Part shown: piece by piece, positions 55,004 to 64,000 of the stretch
How positions within the stretch are numbered: the stretch's first letter is position 1
Layout: each line of letters opens with the position of its first letter
From: Cornus controversa
Lineage: Eukaryota; Streptophyta; Magnoliopsida; Cornales; Cornaceae
Reading direction: 5' to 3'
Length of the DNA stretch: 64,000 nucleotides
Assembly: GCA_026545225.1 (NCBI GenBank)
Contig: CM048849.1
Span: 15,135,541-15,199,540, forward strand
Notes under the pieces: generated by a model
Told to the model about the DNA's origin: nothing
Seen by the model: the letters and a program-made list of their open reading frames with translations, nothing else
Databases searched by the model: none
Translations under genes and position numbers: made by a program

Positions 55004-58000
55004 TGGAATATAAAGGGTTTGAATGGGCATGTGAAATAGGCTGAGGTGAGAAGGGTTATTAGGCAATTTGATCTGCCTATTGTTTGTTTGGTGGAAACCA
55101 AGATTAAAAAGTATAAAATGAATTCTATTTTGAATTATATTAGTAAGAATTGGTGTGTGGTGCATAACTATGACCACGCGGATAATGGTAGAATTTGGGT
55201 GGCTTGGGATGGTGGTAAAGTTAAGCTTGTGGTGCTTCAAGTGTCAGATCAAATGATTCATTGTCAAGTGGAGCTATTAGATGGTACGGTACAATGCTTG
55301 GCCACCTTTGTTTATGGTGTTAATTACCAGATTGGGAGGAGACGGCTATGGGATGATATGAGTAGGTTAGCAACTTTGAATAAAAATGAGCCGTGGTTTC
55401 TTGCTGGGGATTTCAATGCTGTGAGATTCCAGCATGAAAGGGTTGGAGGGACTACTGAATGGTCAGTTGCAATGAAGGAGTTTGGGGAGTGCATTCACGG
55501 GGCAGAGCTTATGGACTTGAGATATACTGGAATAAAGTTTACCTGGACTAATCACACTTTCTTCGGGAAGCTGGATAGTCTTGGTTAATGAAGCTTGGTT
55601 ACAACAATTCATGAGTTCTGAAGCTCTGTATTTGAACCGCCAGGGATTTCTGATCATGTTTTCATTCTTCTGAAAGTTCCTGTGGATAAGGTCTAAGAAA
55701 CCTTTCAGACTTAATAATTTTCTTATGGACCATCCAGACTTTATTGATATTGTGTCTAGAGTTTGGGCCAGGCAGATAAGTGGTACTCCCATGTTTGTGG
55801 TGACTCAGAAGCTGAAGCTGTTCCAGAAGGAATTGAAACGATTGAATAGCTATCATTTTAGTGATTTATCTAAAAGAGTAAAGGAGGCTAGGGAAGAACT
55901 GCTAATTAGTCAAAGGAAGATGGATGAGGATCCTTTGAATATAGAGAATCAACAGGGAGAAATGAGAAAGTTGCTGAAGTATCAAAATTTTGGCTAGAGC
56001 TGAAGAAGTCTTTTATAGACAGTAGTCTAGAGTGCAGTGGTTGAACCTTGGGGATCAGAACACATCCTATTTTCATAAAGTGGTGAATCAGCGACGAAGC
56101 ATCAACGGTATTATGTTTATCACTACGGCTAATGGTCAGAGACTGGATAAGAAAGAGCATGTATCTGTTGAAATTGTGAACTTCTATAAGGAGTTATTGC
56201 AGAACGATGATGGTGTTATGTGCCCAATCACTATGGAGCAGCACCAGAAAATGCAGCAGGGTGTTATGAGGATCAAAAGAACAATGTTCTCTTTGAAGGA
56301 TGGTAAGGCTCCTGGGAGTGATGGATGTAATGCTCAATTTTTTAAAAGAGTTTGGTTTATTATTGGAAATGATGTGGTTAAGGCAAGTAAATTTTTTTTT
56401 GATTCGGGGAAGTTGTTGAAAGAGGTAAATTCCACTATCATCACACTTGTTCCGAAAGTAGCAAACCCAACTTTTGTGTTAGATTTTTGACCTATATCGG
56501 TGTGTAATGTTATATATAAGTGCATTGCGAAGGTGATTGCTAATAGATTGAAGCCTATTTTGCCAGAAGCAATAAGTTCTAATCAAGGGGCTTTTATTAC
56601 TGGGAGAAGCATTGCAAATAATGTTCTGCTAGCCCAGGAGCTAATGAGAAATTATCATAGAGACTTGAAGCCCCCAAGGGTTGCTCTCAAAGTGAATATC
56701 AGGAAAGCTTATGACACAGTGTCGTGGTCCTTTATGGAAGCTACTCTGAAAGCTTTTAATATTCCTGATTTGGTGATTCGATGGATTATTACGTGTATAT
56801 CTACAGCTAAGTTCTCTGTCAATGTTAATGGAGGTCTGTCAATGTTAATGGAGGTCTGGAAGGGTATTTTGCAAGTGGCAGGGGATTAAGGCAAGGAGAC
56901 CCTATGTCTCCTTACTTGTTTGTTATGGGAATGGAAATATTATCTGGAATGTTGAGAGGCAGAATTGCTCAGAGTGATTTCAAATATCACTGGAAGTGTG
57001 GGAATCCAGCTATATCAAGTTTAATTTTTGCTGATGACTTGATGTTGTACTCTGCAGGAGTTCCAAGTTCTGTTGCATTGCTGATGTCGGTGCTTAATGA
57101 TTTTGGTGTTTATGCCAAATAATAGTAAGAGTGTAATGTTTTGCTCGGGTGTTTCAGACGGAATTAGGAATGAAATTATTAACTCTTTGAGTTTCCTGCA
57201 AGGAACCTGCCTGTTAAGTATCTTCGAGTGCCTCTCCTATCTACCAGGTTGAAGGCTGCACATTGTGAAACTTTGGTTCATAAGATTACTTCTAGTGTTC
57301 AGAGTTAGACTAGCAACTACCTTTCCTTTGCTGGTAGATTGCAACTAATCAGATCAGTTCTATTTTCTGCTCAAGTTTATTGGGCTTCAACTTTTGTTTT
57401 GCCTAAGGCTGTTATGAAGGAGATTGTCGCGGTTATGAGGAAATTCTTGTGGAAAGGGTCAGATTTGTCCAATGGTGGAGAAAAGGTTTCTTGGCCAGTG
57501 GTTTGCACTCCAACAAATGAGGGGGGTTTGGGGGTGAAGGATGTGGTTACCTGGAACAATGCTGCTATGGCCAAGCATTTGTGGAGGGTGATTCAACCAC
57601 ATTCTTCATCTCTTTGGGTTCAGTGGGTGAAGCAACATTTACTAAGAAATAGAAACTTTTGGAGTGTGAATTTGCCAACTGATTGCTCTTGGACGTGGCG
57701 GAAATTGTTAAAGTTAAGAAGTATGTGTAGAAAGTATGTTCAACATCAGATTGGAGATGGGTTACTAATTTCATTATGGTATGATTATTGGCTCCCTTGT
57801 GGCCCTTTCTGTATGAAATATAATAGGAGGATGCTCACTGATGCTAGATTGGGGAAACATGAAATGGTTGCTTCAGTTATTCAAAACGGAAATTGGGTAT
57901 GGCCTTCAACTAATACTCTGGAATGGATGGATTTAAGGGGAGGTATCCCTAATGAGTTTCAGCCTTGTGGTGGGCCGGATAAGATTATTTGGCAACCGAG

Positions 58001-58586
58001 TAGGGGTGAGTTTTCCATTCAGGCTACTTGGGAAGATATGAGGCAACATTGCGATAGAGTTGATTGGAATGAGCTTGTGTGGTTTCCATCAAATATCCCT
58101 AAACATGCTTTTAATCTGTGGGTAGTGATCCATAACAGAATTCGGACGCAGCAGCGGCTTATGCAATGGGGGATTCTGAACTATGGTACCTGTGTTTTTG
58201 TAGAAGCTGAGTGGAGGATTGGGATCATCTTCTTTGAATGCAGTTTTACAAAGAGGCTGTGGAGGTCTGTTTCAGTTAAGGGTGCTCTGCAATGGCCTGA
58301 GATATGCTGGGAAGGTATTCTACAGTGGGCTTGTTTAATTCTTAAAGGGAAGACCATGGTTTCAGTGGTAAATAAATTGGTGTTTGCGGCTACTATATAT
58401 GAAATATGGCATGAGAGAAATAGAAGAATCTTTGAGGATGAATTTAGAGACTGGGAGAGTATTAAGGCTGCTATTATCTATGTGGTTAGATGTAAGCTGC
58501 TGTCTTCATGGAATTGGCCAAGATCTACTGTTAATCAATGGATTAGAATCGAATGGACGCTGCCGGAGGTAATTTTTGCTCCATGA
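55004..58586 (+). pseudogene. LINE ORF2 (endonuclease, reverse transcriptase, zf-RVT), disrupted
   Basis: In order: an APE-type endonuclease from WNIKGLNG (55004) through VETK and GDFN (55406-55417) to SDH (~55655); a linker open from 55725; the RT with GKAPGSDG (~56300), the SNQGAFITGRS block, motif A at ~56690 and FADD at 57027-57038; then the thumb and zinc-binding region in a long open frame (57339-58586). Visible lesions include TAG at 55037, a frameshift near 55580, TGA at 56488 (RPIS reads *PIS), a 20-bp tandem duplication at 56818-56857 that shifts the frame, TAG near 57307, and a damaged zinc motif near 58195. Motif A reads KVNIRKAYD, with Asn in place of the first catalytic Asp. No RNase H domain follows, unlike some plant L1 lineages. 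The true start is not clear. Confidence 0.92.
56818..56857 (+). repeat. 20-bp perfect tandem duplication within the RT region
   Basis: GTCAATGTTAATGGAGGTCT occurs twice, head to tail (56818-56837, 56838-56857). Twenty bases is not a multiple of three, so the copy shifts the RT frame between VNGGL and EGYFASGRGLRQGDP. Confidence 0.9.
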
Positions 58587-59833
58587 TTTGTTGCTCTGGT
58601 TGGGGCTGCTTGAGAAAGTGTATTGGGAGGTTGGCAGGTAGATTTCTTGGGTTAAGTAGCATATTATATTTGCTGGTGGTGGAAATCTGGAGGATGAGTA
58701 GTTGTTTGATTCATGTTCATAAAATTTCTGTGATGAGGACTTGCAGGTGCAAAGAGTGGAAGTTAGTCGAGCGATGCTGGTGGGGGGGTTGGCCTGTTGA
58801 TCTCCGGCAGTTAGGTTATGGTCTGATATTTCGGATGCTGGAGGGATGGAGGAGCAGGTACTATCACCAGGTTTGTTTGTTTTGTTTTACTGTGCAAATT
58901 TGTGTTTGTTGTTGGGGTTATGGAGTATGTTTGTTTTGCTGTGCAAGTTTGTGTTGTTGTTGGGGTTCTGGAGTTGGAGAAGGGGTTGTAGTGTGGTTAT
59001 TTGGTTTTGCATGTTGTGCATGTTATTATGCAATATGTGTATAGTTTGTGGGGGGAGAAATCAGAATGAGCACAAAGGAAAACAGGGGCTACAGGGGTCT
59101 TCTATGGTTGTTGGGGTGCTGCAGTTGCTCTAATATGTGGGAGCTAGGCTTGGTTCAACCTGCGTACTTCAGAAGTTTTTTAATCCGATCTTGCTGCAGC
59201 TGTGTATACTTGCTTGTGTATTCTAATATTACTTGTGTATACTTTGATGGGGTGTTGTGCATGTTATTATTCAATCTGTGTTGTAGTTGTGGGGGGAGAA
59301 AATAGAATGAGCTCAAAGGAAAACAGGGTCTACAGCTGCTGGTGTTTTATATGTTTGTTGGGGTACTGTGCATGCTGCATGCATTGGTATTATGCCAATT
59401 GTGTGTGGAAGGGGGACTTTCTGATGGTGTGGTGTTACTTCAGGAGTTGGTATGATTTAAAGAACTATATCAGTCTAAATAGTCAAAAGGGGTACATTGT
59501 TTATGATAGCTGGATAAAGTGCTGGATGATGCTGCATGCTTTGATAAAGGGTTGTGTGTGTATTGAGGGGTCTATTTGGAGGGAGAGGACTTTTGGTATG
59601 CACTTCTTTATCTTTATGAAGGTTTATGTGTGGAATGGAGGGTTACTGAAGATCACATGTAATTTGGTTTGTGATATGCTTGATGGTTTAATTTCTATTG
59701 GGTATAGATTTTGGTTATGGCTTTTGTATATTTGGTGGACATGGGGATTCCACAATTGTCCATCCCCCTTGGGTTATGCCTCAAGTCAATATGTATATTG
59801 ACTTTGTTCTTAATTCCAAAACACTTACCTTTC
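58587..59833 (+). other. LINE 3'UTR with internal direct repeat
   Basis: About 1.25 kb between the ORF2 stop and the poly-A. It is T/G-rich with open frames encoding Cys/Trp/Val-rich strings that match nothing known. Blocks at 59013-59093 and 59253-59334 are imperfect direct repeats 240 bp apart (both contain 'tgtggggggagaaa' and 'caaaggaaaacaggg'). A smaller repeat ('gtgcaa.tttgtgtt', 'ttgttggggtt') lies near 58890-58975. The truncated relative at 4620-5334 has one copy of the block, which partly explains its shorter 3'UTR. Confidence 0.75.
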
Positions 59834-59841
59834 AAAAAAAA

Positions 59842-59860
59842 AAGATTAAAGGTTCTGGAC
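59842..59860. repeat. Right target-site duplication of the full-length LINE
   Basis: AAGATTAAAGGTTCTGGAC, 17 of 19 identical to 52791-52809. Its first two bases overlap the end of the poly-A run. Confidence 0.85.
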
Positions 59861-60086
59861 AAAGCTAGCTGATTGCCTCTCCACCACACAGATACTACAG
59901 AGCCAGCTATGCAAAGGTCATTCAGGTTCAATTTAGATGCACGGGTGGGGCAGAATTGGGGAAATTCTGGACTTAAGGAGGTAAGTGGAATTTCATTGCC
60001 TTGGATGTATAAAAAATAATCATAAATACAGGATATAGATTCATACAACAAAAACGGATAAAAAAAAATTCAGGAGAATTAGCTAC
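59861..60086 (-). other. Intron-like DNA 3' of the MSH2 exon
   Basis: Follows the splice donor of the MSH2 exon on the minus strand. AT-rich with no coding signal. Read through, the frame stops soon after the donor, which supports intron status. Confidence 0.55.
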
Positions 60087-60289
60087 CTTGTAAAGCATCG
60101 TCAGCTTGCGGTTCAAAGAGTCCATGTGTGCATTGACACGATAATTTGCCACGCCAACAATTTTCTCTGAAGAAGCTTCATGATCAGCATTTTCATGAGC
60201 TAATGCAGTTAGTTCATGAAAGTGGGTTGCAAACAAAGTAGGTGCTTTAATCACTTCAACAAGGTGCTCACAAATGGCCCAAGCTAAAC
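60087..60289 (-). CDS. MSH2: Single exon of a MutS homologue, MSH2-like (gene fragment or isolated exon)
   Basis: A 203-bp open exon on the minus strand with a good acceptor ('ttttcag' ending at 60290 on the plus strand) and donor (AAG|gtagct). It encodes 2 bases plus 67 codons from LAWAICEHLVEVIKAP to KLTMLYK. These match the C-terminal ATPase domain of plant MSH2, including the conserved FATHFHEL block, and the exon ends in phase 0 where plant MSH2 continues with VEPGACDQ. MSH2 is the common subunit of the nuclear MutS mismatch-recognition heterodimers. The exon has no stops and keeps residues that rarely vary. However, I found neither the next exon (CDQSFGI) nor the preceding one (Walker A, GPNMGGKST) within reach. 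The gene therefore either has very large, transposon-filled introns or survives only as a fragment. Assignment to MSH2 rather than MSH3, 6 or 7 rests on the EVIKAPTLF and KLTMLYK matches. Confidence 0.82.
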
Positions 60290-60551
60290 CTGAAAATCAG
60301 AGTAAAATTAAATAATAAGTTCAGCAATAAGGACAAGCCATGCATCAAAAAACAAACCCAATGGCATTGGAATCACTAGTTCAAAAAGGTAAATTTATCG
60401 TGCAAAGAATTCCAATGAACTTATGGGTCAAACATGCATTTAAGATGACCATACAACACTAAGATTGTCCCTTTTCCTTCTCTATGATAGAGCACTGTGA
60501 CTTTCATTCTTAACTTGTGTATCCATCTTAAAGTAGATACTTTAACTTTAA
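60290..60551. other. Intron-like DNA 5' of the MSH2 exon, no gene seen
   Basis: Low-copy sequence between the exon acceptor and the poly-T end of the LINE fragment. No coding frame is supported. Confidence 0.5.
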
Positions 60552-60910
60552 TTTTTTTTTGACAAAGGATCTCCAATTCCTCTCTCCCCACAAGCACCTC
60601 CAAACACTCAAAGGCGCAACCCTCGAAAAGTTGCAGGCTTGGGGGCTGCCAAACACCCTCTCCAAGCCTCAATCGTACCCAAAGAAAACCAGAGTATAAC
60701 CCACTCAACTCCAAACAAAGCAAAGAGTAGCCCCCAACAATCCCTGGCCACTGGACAACGCAACAAAAGATGGTCAACCATCTCTTCATTCCTCTTGTAC
60801 ATGCCGCACCAATTGGTGAAGATGTGACCCCTTCACCGTAAGTTGTCCAGAGTTAAGATCCTACCCAATACAGCTGTCCAAGTAAAAAAAGTAACCCTTA
60901 AGGGATTAAT
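60552..60910 (-). mobile_element. Fragment of a second LINE family (RT zinc-binding region)
   Basis: About 350 bp on the minus strand, ending in a poly-A read as nine T at 60552-60560. The 5' part reads PLRVTFFTWTAVLGRILTL, then an in-frame TGA, then RGHIFTNWCGMYKRNEE, VDHLLLRCPVAR and LFALFGVEWV. That is the zf-RVT zinc-binding domain of a common plant L1 lineage (Cx2C...Hx4C, here CGMY with one Cys replaced by Tyr). Wording and 3' end differ from the 52.8-kb LINE, so it is a separate family. Both ends of the source element are lost or rearranged; no target-site duplication is convincing. It probably lies in an intron next to the MSH2 exon. Confidence 0.82.
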
Positions 60911-62023
<1,113 letters not shown>

Positions 62024-62048
62024 GGAGAGAGAGAGCGAGAGAGAGAGT
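62024..62048. repeat. (GA)n microsatellite
   Basis: GA repeat of about 25 bp with a single C interruption. Confidence 0.8.
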
Positions 62049-62896
62049 ACATGCAAGAAGCTTACATTATGTAATATGAGTTCTGTCATGCATCTGATCA
62101 GCAATGCCACTCTCCACCACAGTCTGCATGAACAAAGGTAATCAAATTAATTGATTGTCATGTGCACATATAAATATATATGTATCAATGCATCTAGGGG
62201 CCATTGAGTCTAAGAGGAGTCACCTTATGCAAAATAATACCAAAACATAAATTTGTCATGAATCTACCCCTCCACCCTGTAGGCGAAAGTAAAACTATGG
62301 CATTTTCCATGTGAATGCATATATCTCCTGTAACTAAATGAAAAAATCCGTATTTCAATAATAAAGGAAGGTTCCTGTTTCTTGAGCACCCTAGTAATGA
62401 AATATGAGATCTGGCATACAAAATTGCCTTCCAAGGTTGCCTTTTCACATGGACAGCAGCTTTGGAGCCATCCTTACATTGACAACTCAGTAAAGAAAAA
62501 AGTTTCTCTGAATTTGTATGCTTAAGAGGAATGAGGAATCAACCATCTCTTGCTTCAAAGCAATGAGACTTGACAACTGTAGAATCTTTCATTTGACCTG
62601 TTCGTAATCCAGTAGGTGCTGTATACCTCTGTAGCAGAGCTGTAGGGTGGTTTCAAGGGAGCAGCATAAGGAAGAGCAGTAGGCAGGTGATGGGGACAAC
62701 TGCCTTGCGTCTTTCTCAAAGTATTTACTTGAGCAGAGCAGGAGATCTTTAAAGGGTGCCATTGCTCAAGTTGAAGAAGTTGTTGCTAAATTCTTTACTA
62801 TTTAGTGTTGTGGAGGTCTGCACTTATCATCATAATTATGCAGTTTTTCTTAGTGGTTAAACTTCTTTAGACGGGATTTAGTTTTTGTTTATTGTT
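62049..62896. other. Intron-like or intergenic DNA, no gene confirmed
   Basis: Several short open stretches have passable splice signals: on the minus strand TVVESGIADQMHD after a 'catgcag' near 62126, and on the plus strand a segment ending LKGAIAQVEEVVAKFFTI at about 62804. None matches a protein I know and none can be joined to a neighbour, so they are not annotated as exons. Confidence 0.45.
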
Positions 62897-63067
62897 GGGC
62901 GAGCCTTGGCGCAATGGAAAGGTAGTTGTTCCATTGTGACCTGGAGGTCATGGATTCAAAACAAAGAAAGAGCCTCTCCGCATGCGGAGGATGCAGAGGT
63001 AAGGCTGTGTACAAACCTTCCCAGACCCCGCAATGGTGGAGACCCTTGCACTAGGTTTGTCTTTTTT
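62897..63067 (+). mobile_element. Au-like SINE, near full length
   Basis: Starts at the 'gggcgagccttggcgcaa' head seen in plant Au SINEs. Box A 'tggcgcaatgg' is at 62907-62917, followed by 'tgacctggaggtca' and a box B variant 'ggattcaaa' at 62952-62960. The body then has 'aaggctg.gtacaaac' and 'cagaccccgcaatgg', and the element ends in a T-rich tail ('gtctttttttc') as Au elements do. Au SINEs are tRNA-derived, unusual in ending with T, and widespread in flowering plants. No clear target-site duplication was found, so the 3' limit is uncertain by about 15 bp. Confidence 0.83.
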
Positions 63068-63127
63068 TCTTTTTTACTGGCTCTCATCAGTAGCAGAGAC
63101 AGTGGACTAAAAGCTATTTTACTGTAC

Positions 63128-63146
63128 TATTCTTTGCATGTGTGCT
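63128..63146. repeat. Left target-site duplication of the truncated Au-like SINE
   Basis: TATTCTTTGCATGTGTGCT, matching 63277-63295 with one difference. Confidence 0.85.
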
Positions 63147-63276
63147 CCATCGTGACCTGGAGGTCACGATTCGAATGAAGGAACAACTTCTTCGCATGCG
63201 AAGATAAGGCTGCGTGCATTTGACCCTCCTCAGACCTGGCAATGGCAAGAGCCTCGTGGACTAGGCTAGCCTTTTT
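63147..63276 (+). mobile_element. Au-like SINE, 5'-truncated
   Basis: A 130-bp element homologous to the 3' three quarters of the neighbouring Au-like SINE. It begins at 'ccatcgtgacctggaggtca', just downstream of box A, keeps box B ('cgattcgaa'), continues through 'aaggctgcgtgca' and 'ctaggctagcc', and ends in a short T run. A 19-bp TSD with one mismatch brackets exactly this truncated body, so the truncation happened at insertion and not by later deletion. Confidence 0.88.
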
Positions 63277-63295
63277 TATTCTTGGCATGTGTGCT
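63277..63295. repeat. Right target-site duplication of the truncated Au-like SINE
   Basis: TATTCTTGGCATGTGTGCT, 18 of 19 identical to 63128-63146. Confidence 0.85.
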
Positions 63296-63812
63296 GCTGC
63301 GGTTGCCATTAAAGATCAGTGCTTATAGACCAGTTAAATTGGGAGAGGTTTTCCTAAAATGTCGCTTTCCATTTCCTGCTTTTCTCATGTGTGAAAGAAC
63401 CACAACTGTCATTGTTGAATAACTATTAGAGGATTGTGGTTTAATTATAATCTCTTTGGTAGTTTATCAACAGAAACCTCCACAAAGTACCTCCCCCCCA
63501 CCTCCCCTATTTCACTGTGGGTGAATTTTTGCCCTCTTCAAGATTTTACATTTTGCTTTCCACGTAGCACATTGCAACTTTCAGCTAGATACACTTGCAG
63601 GGTCAGTGACTTGGCTAATGCCACAAGAACAATAACAAAATCCAATTAGAGTCAGCTGGACAAGAATTCCAATACACAAAAACGATAAGCAGTATGAATT
63701 ATCTCAACCAGCATATAACATGCTCATGCTAAAATAGATGACGGAAAAATAAAGAAAAAAGAGAAAATTTTGAAGTGTCTAAAAAATGGAGAAAAAAAGG
63801 ATCAATATAAAC
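63296..63812. other. Low-copy DNA, no gene seen
   Basis: No supported coding frame or element. Confidence 0.45.
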
Positions 63813-63892
63813 CTTCAGTATTAAAGGAAGTGTAGATAGTTCAACTGCAGGCAAATCTCTCAACTCACTATTGACACTATGATATGACTCAT
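63813..63892 (-). CDS. Possible unassigned internal exon
   Basis: An 80-bp segment on the minus strand bounded by a strong acceptor ('ttatttctgcag') and donor (AAG|gtttat). Only one frame is open, reading 2 bases plus 26 codons: ESYHSVNSELRDLPAVEL then STLPLILK. It ends in phase 0. I do not recognise the protein and it does not match MSH2. It could be an exon of a gene that continues beyond the window, or a chance pairing of splice-like sites. Confidence 0.3.
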
Positions 63893-64000
63893 CTGCAGAA
63901 ATAACAAAAGAAAAAGATCAGTTGTCCATGGCACTAGCATGATTATTGCTTTCTTAAGAAGAAGAAGAAAGTTATTTGAAAACGAATGAATACAAAATCT
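63893..64000. other. Window edge, no feature seen
   Basis: A/T-rich, polypyrimidine on the minus strand upstream of the possible exon at 63813-63892. Nothing else is recognisable. Confidence 0.4.

Larger units (their letters stand above)
52810..59843 (+). mobile_element. Full-length but inactive L1-type LINE
   Basis: About 7.03 kb with the complete plant L1 layout. The 5'UTR (52810-53084) contains a CT-rich stretch. ORF1 encodes a Gly/Arg-rich protein with a CCHC knuckle. ORF2 encodes endonuclease, reverse transcriptase and a zinc-binding domain. The 3'UTR is about 1.25 kb and ends in a poly-A tail at 59834-59843. Near-identical 19-bp direct repeats flank it. It shares ORF2 C-terminus and 3'UTR with the truncated copy at 4605-6086. 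Both ORFs carry several disruptions, and the first catalytic Asp of the RT is replaced, so it is dead. It lies antisense to the MSH2 exon that begins about 240 bp beyond its 3' end, so it probably inserted in an MSH2 intron or its remnant. Confidence 0.95.

Noticed and set aside
58553-59801. Cys/Trp/Val-rich plus-strand frames after ORF2 as additional LINE genes
   Set aside because: They lie in the 3'UTR, overlap in several frames and show no domain; composition (T/G-rich) explains the residues.
62075-62126. Minus-strand terminal exon TVVESGIADQMHD with stop
   Set aside because: Only a passable acceptor; no recognisable protein and no partner exon.
62194-62448. 84-codon minus-strand frame (MKRQPWKAILYARS...)
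   Set aside because: No known domain, no good splice or start context, and it lies in otherwise intron-like DNA.
62690-62805. Plus-strand terminal exon ending LKGAIAQVEEVVAKFFTI
   Set aside because: The frame is short, has no upstream exon and is not a family I recognise; likely chance.

Overview
This is a plant nuclear window, almost certainly from a eudicot, and most of it is gene-poor repetitive chromatin. The evidence is two long tandem satellite arrays, plant L1-type LINEs, tRNA-derived SINEs (two of them Au-like), a plastid rpoC2 fragment in nuclear DNA, and one spliced exon matching plant MSH2. I see no bacterial-type genes, no CRISPR array and no intact protein-coding gene.

Layout. 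(1) 1-28734: a satellite with two related ~143/144-bp halves (dimer ~287 bp), arranged in higher-order repeats of ~2.66 kb. A 5'-truncated LINE lies inside it at 4605-6086 on the minus strand, with a 17-bp target-site duplication. At ~21057 the array switches to a second subfamily. (2) 28735-~50390: an unrelated, very AT-rich and strand-asymmetric satellite joined directly to the first. It alternates ~53-bp AT-rich subrepeats with a C-rich module carrying telomere-like strings and runs that could form G-quadruplexes on the minus strand. (3) ~50391-52809: low-copy AT-rich DNA with a tRNA-derived SINE (51184-51315, 13-bp TSD) and a pyrimidine-rich tract. (4) 52810-59843: a structurally full-length but dead L1-type LINE (ORF1, endonuclease, RT, zinc-binding domain, 3'UTR, poly-A) with a 17/19-matching TSD. 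It belongs to the same family as the fragment in the satellite. (5) 59861-64000: intron-like DNA around one MSH2 exon (60087-60289, minus). It holds a fragment of a second LINE family (60552-~60910), an rpoC2 plastid fragment (~61238-61415), two Au-like SINEs (62897-63067 and 63147-63276), and one unassigned exon-like segment at 63813-63892.

How it fits together: this looks like a satellite block, perhaps pericentromeric, abutting decayed gene-bearing DNA that has been expanded by retrotransposons. The genes do not form a working system. The MSH2 exon is intact as an exon, but I could not find its neighbouring exons here, so it is either part of a gene with very large introns or an orphan fragment. 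The most unusual material is the pair of satellites: their hierarchical organisation, their direct junction, and the telomere-like/G-rich module of the second array. The short open frames across the first satellite are by-products of its ~3n monomer length and are not annotated as genes.
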